From BOG-908 sp963692875 (GTDB lineage Bacteria; Pseudomonadota; Alphaproteobacteria; Acetobacterales; Acetobacteraceae), in the NCBI GenBank assembly GCA_965198755.1, contig OZ240673.1, forward strand, positions 4,340,001 through 4,404,000: a stretch of DNA of 64,000 bases, written 5' to 3'. Under the pieces are notes generated by a model. That model was not told the origin of the DNA. It saw only the letters and a list, made by a program, of their open reading frames with translations, and did no database searches. The first letter of the stretch is position 1. Every line of letters begins with the position of its first letter. Below are positions 60,391 to 64,000 of the stretch, one piece after another. The position numbers and the translations under genes are program-made.

Positions 60391-61473
60391 CTTCACGTCC
60401 TCCCCGATCGCCAGGCACGAGGTCAGCCCGGGACTCTCGATCCCGAACAGGTTCACCAACCCGCATACCCCGTGGACGCTCTCGTCCTGGATGACGAAAT
60501 CCTGCGTCTCGGTCGCCTTCACGATCTTCGGCCGTATGCCGGCATAGGCGGGTTGCAGCCGCCCTTCTGGCAGGCCTGGCCAGTAGCGGCGGATGGCCGC
60601 GGCAAAGACGGGCGCGCGCGCCGGGTCCACGTCGTAGTCGATGCGCTCGACCGCTTCCACGTCAGGGCCGAAGCGCGCCTGGCCTGCGAGGTCGAGGGTG
60701 AGGTGGATGCCCGCGCCGCCGGGGATCGGCACCGGGTAGACCAGGTGGGTGAACGGGCAGGCACCGGACAGGGTGAAGTAGCTGCCCTTGGCCAGGCTGG
60801 GTATGGGCACGTGGTGGGCGGCCAACCCCTCGATGCGGCTGGCCAGCGCGCAGGCGCCCAGGCCCGCGGCGTTGACCAGCATGCGGCAGGTGAGCGTGGC
60901 CGGCTCGACGCCGCCCACCTGCAGGCGGAACCCGCCGGGCGTAGGCTCGGCCGACAGCAACGGCGCGCGCAGGGCCAGCGCGCCGCCGTGGTCCTGGACC
61001 TCGCCGAGCAGCGAGAGCATCAGCGCGTGGCTGTCGACGATGCCGGTCACCGGCGAGTGCAGCGCGCCGGTGCAGGCGAGTGCGGGCTCCATCGCGCGAG
61101 TCTCTGCCGCGTCCAGCCGGCGCAGATCCTCCACGCCGGCCTCCGCGCCGCGGCGGGCGATGCCGTCCAGGGTGGCGAGCTCGGCCTCGTCGGTGGCCAC
61201 GATCAGCTTGCCGCAGGCGCGTGCGGCCACGCCGTGGGCCGCGCAATACGCGTATAGCGCGCGGCGGCCAGGGGCGCAGAGGCGGGCGCGCAGGGAGCCG
61301 GGGGCGTAGTAGAGGCCGGCGTGGATCACCCCGCTGTTGCGCGAGGACGTGCCGGTGCCGATGGCGGCTTCGCTTTCCAGGACCAGCACGCTTTGGCCGG
61401 CCTGGGCCAGGGCGCGGGCGGTGGCCAGGCCGACGACGCCGGCGCCGGCGATCACGCAGTCGAAGTCAGGCAA
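60367..61473 (-). CDS. lhgO: FAD-dependent oxidoreductase, L-2-hydroxyglutarate oxidase-like
   Basis: A 368-residue DAO-family flavoprotein. The dinucleotide motif VIAGAGVVGLATARALAQAG opens the protein, the GTGTSSRNSGVIHAGLYYAP segment is typical of LhgO, and the C-terminal AGIRPKIVKATETQDFVIQD is followed by GLVNLFGIESPGLTSCLAIG. LhgO oxidises L-2-hydroxyglutarate to 2-oxoglutarate, giving electrons to the quinone pool. Both ends are made by PAH elements: the only start giving the complete FAD motif is TTG 61473 in the CTTG tail of copy 35, and the terminal QAVLF plus stop come from copy 34. The exact substrate within the family is not proven. Confidence 0.85.
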   Translation of the reverse strand: MPDFDCVIAGAGVVGLATARALAQAGQSVLVLESEAAIGTGTSSRNSGVIHAGLYYAPGSLRARLCAPGRRALYAYCAAHGVAARACGKLIVATDEAELATLDGIARRGAEAGVEDLRRLDAAETRAMEPALACTGALHSPVTGIVDSHALMLSLLGEVQDHGGALALRAPLLSAEPTPGGFRLQVGGVEPATLTCRMLVNAAGLGACALASRIEGLAAHHVPIPSLAKGSYFTLSGACPFTHLVYPVPIPGGAGIHLTLDLAGQARFGPDVEAVERIDYDVDPARAPVFAAAIRRYWPGLPEGRLQPAYAGIRPKIVKATETQDFVIQDESVHGVCGLVNLFGIESPGLTSCLAIGEDVKARQAVLF

Positions 61474-61604
61474 GCAAGCGGTTCTTTTTTGAAAAAAAGA
61501 ACCAAAAAACTTTTATCTCCGCTGTCGCGCGCTCGCCGGAGAGGACCGCGACAGCCGCTATGAAAGCTTTTTGCTTCTTTTTCTCGAAAAAGAAGGCCTT
61601 GCTT
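61474..61604 (+). repeat. PAH element, copy 35
   Basis: Arm A left, abutting the TTG start of the LhgO-like gene. The core is of the second type (CCGCTGTCGCGCGCTCGCCG, then GGACCGCGACAGCCGC). The right arm is exact TTTTTC/GAAAAA with third hexamer CTTTTT and ends on the stop of the small lipoprotein gene. Confidence 0.94.
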
Positions 61605-61827
61605 AGCTTCGTGTGCACTCGGTCTCCGGCCCTAGTGTCTTGCACCGCAACGGCGTGAAGCTGGTATCGGCCGGCGGAAAGGAAGACAACACCCCGTTCG
61701 GGGTCTGCCGCGGCAGGCCGGCCCCGTCCCTCGTGTCGCGGGCACGCGCCTCCGGATCGTACGCGGCGCAGCCGGCCAGTGCGAGGCAGAAGAGTGCGGT
61801 AGCGAACGTAAAAAAATGTATTCGCAT
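61603..61827 (-). CDS. Small lipoprotein
   Basis: A 74-residue protein. The N-terminus MRIHFFTFATALFCLALAGC is a lipoprotein signal (Cys20), followed by AAYDPEARARDTRDGAGLPR and a short polar tail with two cysteines near the end (LRCKTLGPETECTRS). Mature length is about 55 residues. No family is recognised. It is convergent with nothing and sits upstream of the LhgO-like gene on the same strand, separated by PAH copy 35 that overlaps its stop. Confidence 0.75.
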   Translation of the reverse strand: MRIHFFTFATALFCLALAGCAAYDPEARARDTRDGAGLPRQTPNGVLSSFPPADTSFTPLRCKTLGPETECTRS

Positions 61828-61986
61828 CGGCGCGTCCTGGGACTTTGGTTCAGCGCTCTGTCAGATAGGTCGGGTCACACGGGCTTTCACCGACGCCCGG
61901 CCCAGGTTGCAGCCGCCGGCCGGGCTTGGCAGACATCTCACCGGTGAGCGCACCAGCGCGGGCCGGCATGACGGACATACGCACCC

Positions 61987-63237
61987 ATGGACGATTTGCG
62001 CCTGCCAACGCCCACCCACGCCGCACCGATCGTGGCCAGGCGGCGGCGCAGCATCGTGCCGTGGCTGGTGCTTCTGGTGGTGCTGGGTGTGGCCGGGCTG
62101 CTGGTGGTGCGGCTGGGCAACACGCAGCACGCTGCCCGCAGCCAGTTCGTGCCGCCGCAGGCCGTCGGTGTGGCGTCGGCCACGGCGGCCGACATGCAGG
62201 TGGTCGATAATGGCCTGGGCACCGTAACCTCGCTGGCCAGCGTGATCGTGCAAAGCCAGATCAGCGGCGTGCTGCAGACGGTGGGCTTCCACGAGGGCCA
62301 GATCGTCCATCGCGGCGACTTCCTCGCACAGATCGACCCGCGGCCCTACCAGGCGCTGCTGGACACCGCGCGCGGCAACCTCGCTCACGACCAGGGGCTG
62401 CTGCACCAGGCGCAGGTGGACGCCCGCCGCTACGCCCTGTTGCAGAAGCAGGACAGCATCGGCCGCCAGCAGGCCGAGGACCAGCAATTCGTCGTCGAGC
62501 AGTACATCGGCTCGGTTTCCGCCGACCAGGGCACCATCCAGACGCAGCTGGTGAACCTGGCGTTCTGCCGGATCACCGCGCCGGTGGACGGCCGCGTGGG
62601 CCTGCGCCAGGTGGACGCCGGCAACTACGTGACGCCGGCGCTGGCCAACGGCCTCGTGGTGGTGACCCAGCTCGACCCGATCAGCGTGATCTTCACCCTG
62701 CCGGAAGACGACGTGCCGGCGATTCAGGAGCAGTTGGCCGCCGGCGCCAAGCTGGACGTGGTCGCCTACGACCGCGCCAACACGCGCGAGCTGGGGACCG
62801 GCACGCTGGAGACGCTCGACAACCAGATCGACGTCACCACCGGCACGGTGAAGCTGCGCGCGCTGTTCGCCAACCCGAAGTTTGCGCTGTTCCCCAACCA
62901 GTTCGTCAACGTGCGGCTCATCGTCAGCACGGTGCACGGCGCGGTGACGGTGCCCAACGCGGCGCTGCAAACCGGGGCGCCGGGCAGCTTCGTCTACGCC
63001 GTGCAGCCGGACAGCGCGGTCTCGGTGCGTCCGGTGAAGCTGGGCGTGGCGGACGCAGACAAGACGCAGGTGCTGGACGGGCTGGCGATCGGCGACCGGG
63101 TGGTGGTGGACGGTGCGGACCGGTTGCGCGACGGCGCCCACGTGATGCTGCCCGGCGCACACCCGGCCGGCGGCTGGGGTGGCGGCGGGCAGGGTGGGGC
63201 GCACCACCACCGCCACGCGGCGGAGCAGTCCCAGTAG
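61987..63237 (+). CDS. mdtA: RND efflux periplasmic adaptor, MdtA-like
   Basis: A 416-residue adaptor anchored by an uncleaved N-terminal helix (IVPWLVLLVVLGVAGLLVVR) rather than a lipid. It has the first lipoyl half (ISGVLQTVGFHEGQIVHRGD), a helical hairpin (about residues 120-190) and the second half (APVDGRVGLRQVDAGNYV). The Gly/His-rich C-terminus is typical of MdtA. MdtA works with two different pump proteins, MdtB and MdtC; the first begins two bases downstream. The likely outer-membrane partner is the channel at 57056. Confidence 0.92.
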   Translation: MDDLRLPTPTHAAPIVARRRRSIVPWLVLLVVLGVAGLLVVRLGNTQHAARSQFVPPQAVGVASATAADMQVVDNGLGTVTSLASVIVQSQISGVLQTVGFHEGQIVHRGDFLAQIDPRPYQALLDTARGNLAHDQGLLHQAQVDARRYALLQKQDSIGRQQAEDQQFVVEQYIGSVSADQGTIQTQLVNLAFCRITAPVDGRVGLRQVDAGNYVTPALANGLVVVTQLDPISVIFTLPEDDVPAIQEQLAAGAKLDVVAYDRANTRELGTGTLETLDNQIDVTTGTVKLRALFANPKFALFPNQFVNVRLIVSTVHGAVTVPNAALQTGAPGSFVYAVQPDSAVSVRPVKLGVADADKTQVLDGLAIGDRVVVDGADRLRDGAHVMLPGAHPAGGWGGGGQGGAHHHRHAAEQSQ

Positions 63238-63239
63238 TC

Positions 63240-64000
63240 ATGTCGGCGAGCATGGGCCCGACGGCAGGGCAAGGCGCAGGCCAGTTCCCCGGCCGAGGCG
63301 GCGGCCCCTCCGCCGCGTTCATCCTGCGGCCGGTGGCGACCACGCTGCTGATGGCCGCACTGCTGCTGGTGGGCATCATCGCCTATCAGTACCTGCCGCT
63401 CTCTGCCCTGCCGGAGGTCGACTACCCCACCATCCAGGTGCAGACCTTCTACCCCGGCGCCAGCCCCGAGGTGATGACAAGCTCTGTCACCGCACCGCTG
63501 GAACGCCAGTTCGGCGAGATGCCGGGGCTGAACCAGATGAGCTCGCAGAGCTCGGCCGGCGCCTCGGTCATCACCCTGCAGTTCAGCCTCGACCTCTCGC
63601 TGGACGTGGCCGAGCAGGAGGTGCAGGCGGCGATCAACGCGGCCGGCAACCTGTTGCCGTCGGACCTGCCGGCGCCGCCGATCTACGCCAAGGTGAACCC
63701 GGCCGACGCGCCGGTGGTGACCCTGGCGCTGACCAGCCACACCATGGCGCTGACCCAGATCGAGGACCTCGCCGAGACGCGGCTGGCGCAGAAGATCAGC
63801 CAGATCGACGGGGTAGGCCTGGTCTCCATCTCCGGCGGGCATAGGCCAGCGGTGCGCGTGCAGGCCAACATCCGGGCGCTGGCCGCACTCGGCCTCAACA
63901 TCGACGACCTGCGCACCACCATCGGCAACCTCAACGTCAACACGCCGAAGGGCAATTTCGACGGGCCGGCGCAGGCCACCACCATCAACGCCAACGACCA
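63240..64000 (+). CDS. mdtB: RND efflux permease, MdtB-like, 3' end cut by window
   Basis: Starts at ATG 63240, two bases after the mdtA stop, and is open to the window end (253 codons seen of about 1040). After a Gly-rich leader, FILRPVATTLLMAALLLVGI is helix 1, followed by the LPLSALPEVDYPTIQVQTFY segment and PGASPEVMTSSVTAPLERQF. The MdtB/MdtC/MuxB group has this LPEVDYPTIQV motif, unlike the HAE1 pumps elsewhere in the window. It is the first half of a probable heteromultimeric MdtBC pump. Confidence 0.92.
   Translation, partial: MSASMGPTAGQGAGQFPGRGGGPSAAFILRPVATTLLMAALLLVGIIAYQYLPLSALPEVDYPTIQVQTFYPGASPEVMTSSVTAPLERQFGEMPGLNQMSSQSSAGASVITLQFSLDLSLDVAEQEVQAAINAAGNLLPSDLPAPPIYAKVNPADAPVVTLALTSHTMALTQIEDLAETRLAQKISQIDGVGLVSISGGHRPAVRVQANIRALAALGLNIDDLRTTIGNLNVNTPKGNFDGPAQATTINAND

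Noticed and set aside
13720..61604. PAH elements as ordinary Rho-independent terminators
   Set aside because: The stems are almost pure A-T, the T-rich tract lies before rather than after the hairpin when read outward, and copies occur inside operons (kdp, mtn, pqi) and between divergent genes. A 3'-end role remains possible, but not as simple terminators.
13720..61604. CRISPR array
   Set aside because: The repeats are far apart, occur in both orientations, have internal dyad structure, and there are no short unique spacers or cas genes.

Overview
The window is GC-rich chromosomal DNA from an alphaproteobacterium. Alphaproteobacterial cell-cycle and division genes (mipZ at 9.7-10.5 kb, gapR at 31.5 kb, gcrA at 42.0 kb) occur together with a PQQ-type sugar dehydrogenase and three RND efflux systems. 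This mix, and the general look of the proteins, suggests Acetobacteraceae/Rhodospirillales; the family-level assignment is an inference.

Layout. 1-9.5 kb: the end of an AEC transporter, a TetR-controlled RND tripartite pump (2.4-8.2 kb), a cytochrome b561, a DUF2189 remnant and tRNA-Thr. 9.7-15.4 kb: mipZ, the pqiABC envelope lipid-transport operon and a lipoprotein. 15.5-24.4 kb (mostly minus strand): FUSC exporter, DUF4919-like protein, PQQ sugar dehydrogenase with DUF2231 protein, and a pepF-ABC1 kinase pair. 24.6-31.0 kb: a second RND pump on the minus strand. 31.5-41.8 kb: gapR, an S8 peptidase, DUF1244, pyk, zwf, a PRC-barrel protein, recX, tatA and the methionine-salvage genes mtnB-mtnD-mtnC. 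42.0-48.7 kb: gcrA, nusG-secE, tRNA-Trp, tRNA-Gly and the kdpFABC potassium pump. 48.8-53.0 kb: CoA-transferase, malonyl-CoA decarboxylase and an MFS carrier, plausibly a malonate route. 53.5-64 kb: OmpA-type protein, GtrA plus glycosyltransferase, lipoproteins, an outer-membrane efflux protein divergent from a TetR gene, an LhgO-like oxidase, and the start of a third RND system (mdtA-mdtB, cut by the window end).

The most striking feature is a dense family of about 35 AT-rich repeats of roughly 100-165 bp, here called PAH (paired AT-hairpin) elements. They sit at most gene junctions from 13.7 to 61.6 kb, and only one lies in the first 13.7 kb. Each intact copy has two inverted arms around a GC-rich core. 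Each arm is a hairpin with a stem of about 10 bp and a GA (or TC) loop, followed by a third homopurine or homopyrimidine hexamer. Stem and third hexamer change together among copies in the way a triple helix (H-DNA or an RNA U.A-U triplex) would require, not ordinary pairing. Many copies begin or end within about 10 bp of a stop codon. Some have become coding: they supply TTG start codons, stop codons, and the signal peptides of PqiC and of an outer-membrane efflux lipoprotein. In the repeat entries, strand + means that the GTTC-foot arm (arm A) is at the lower coordinate.
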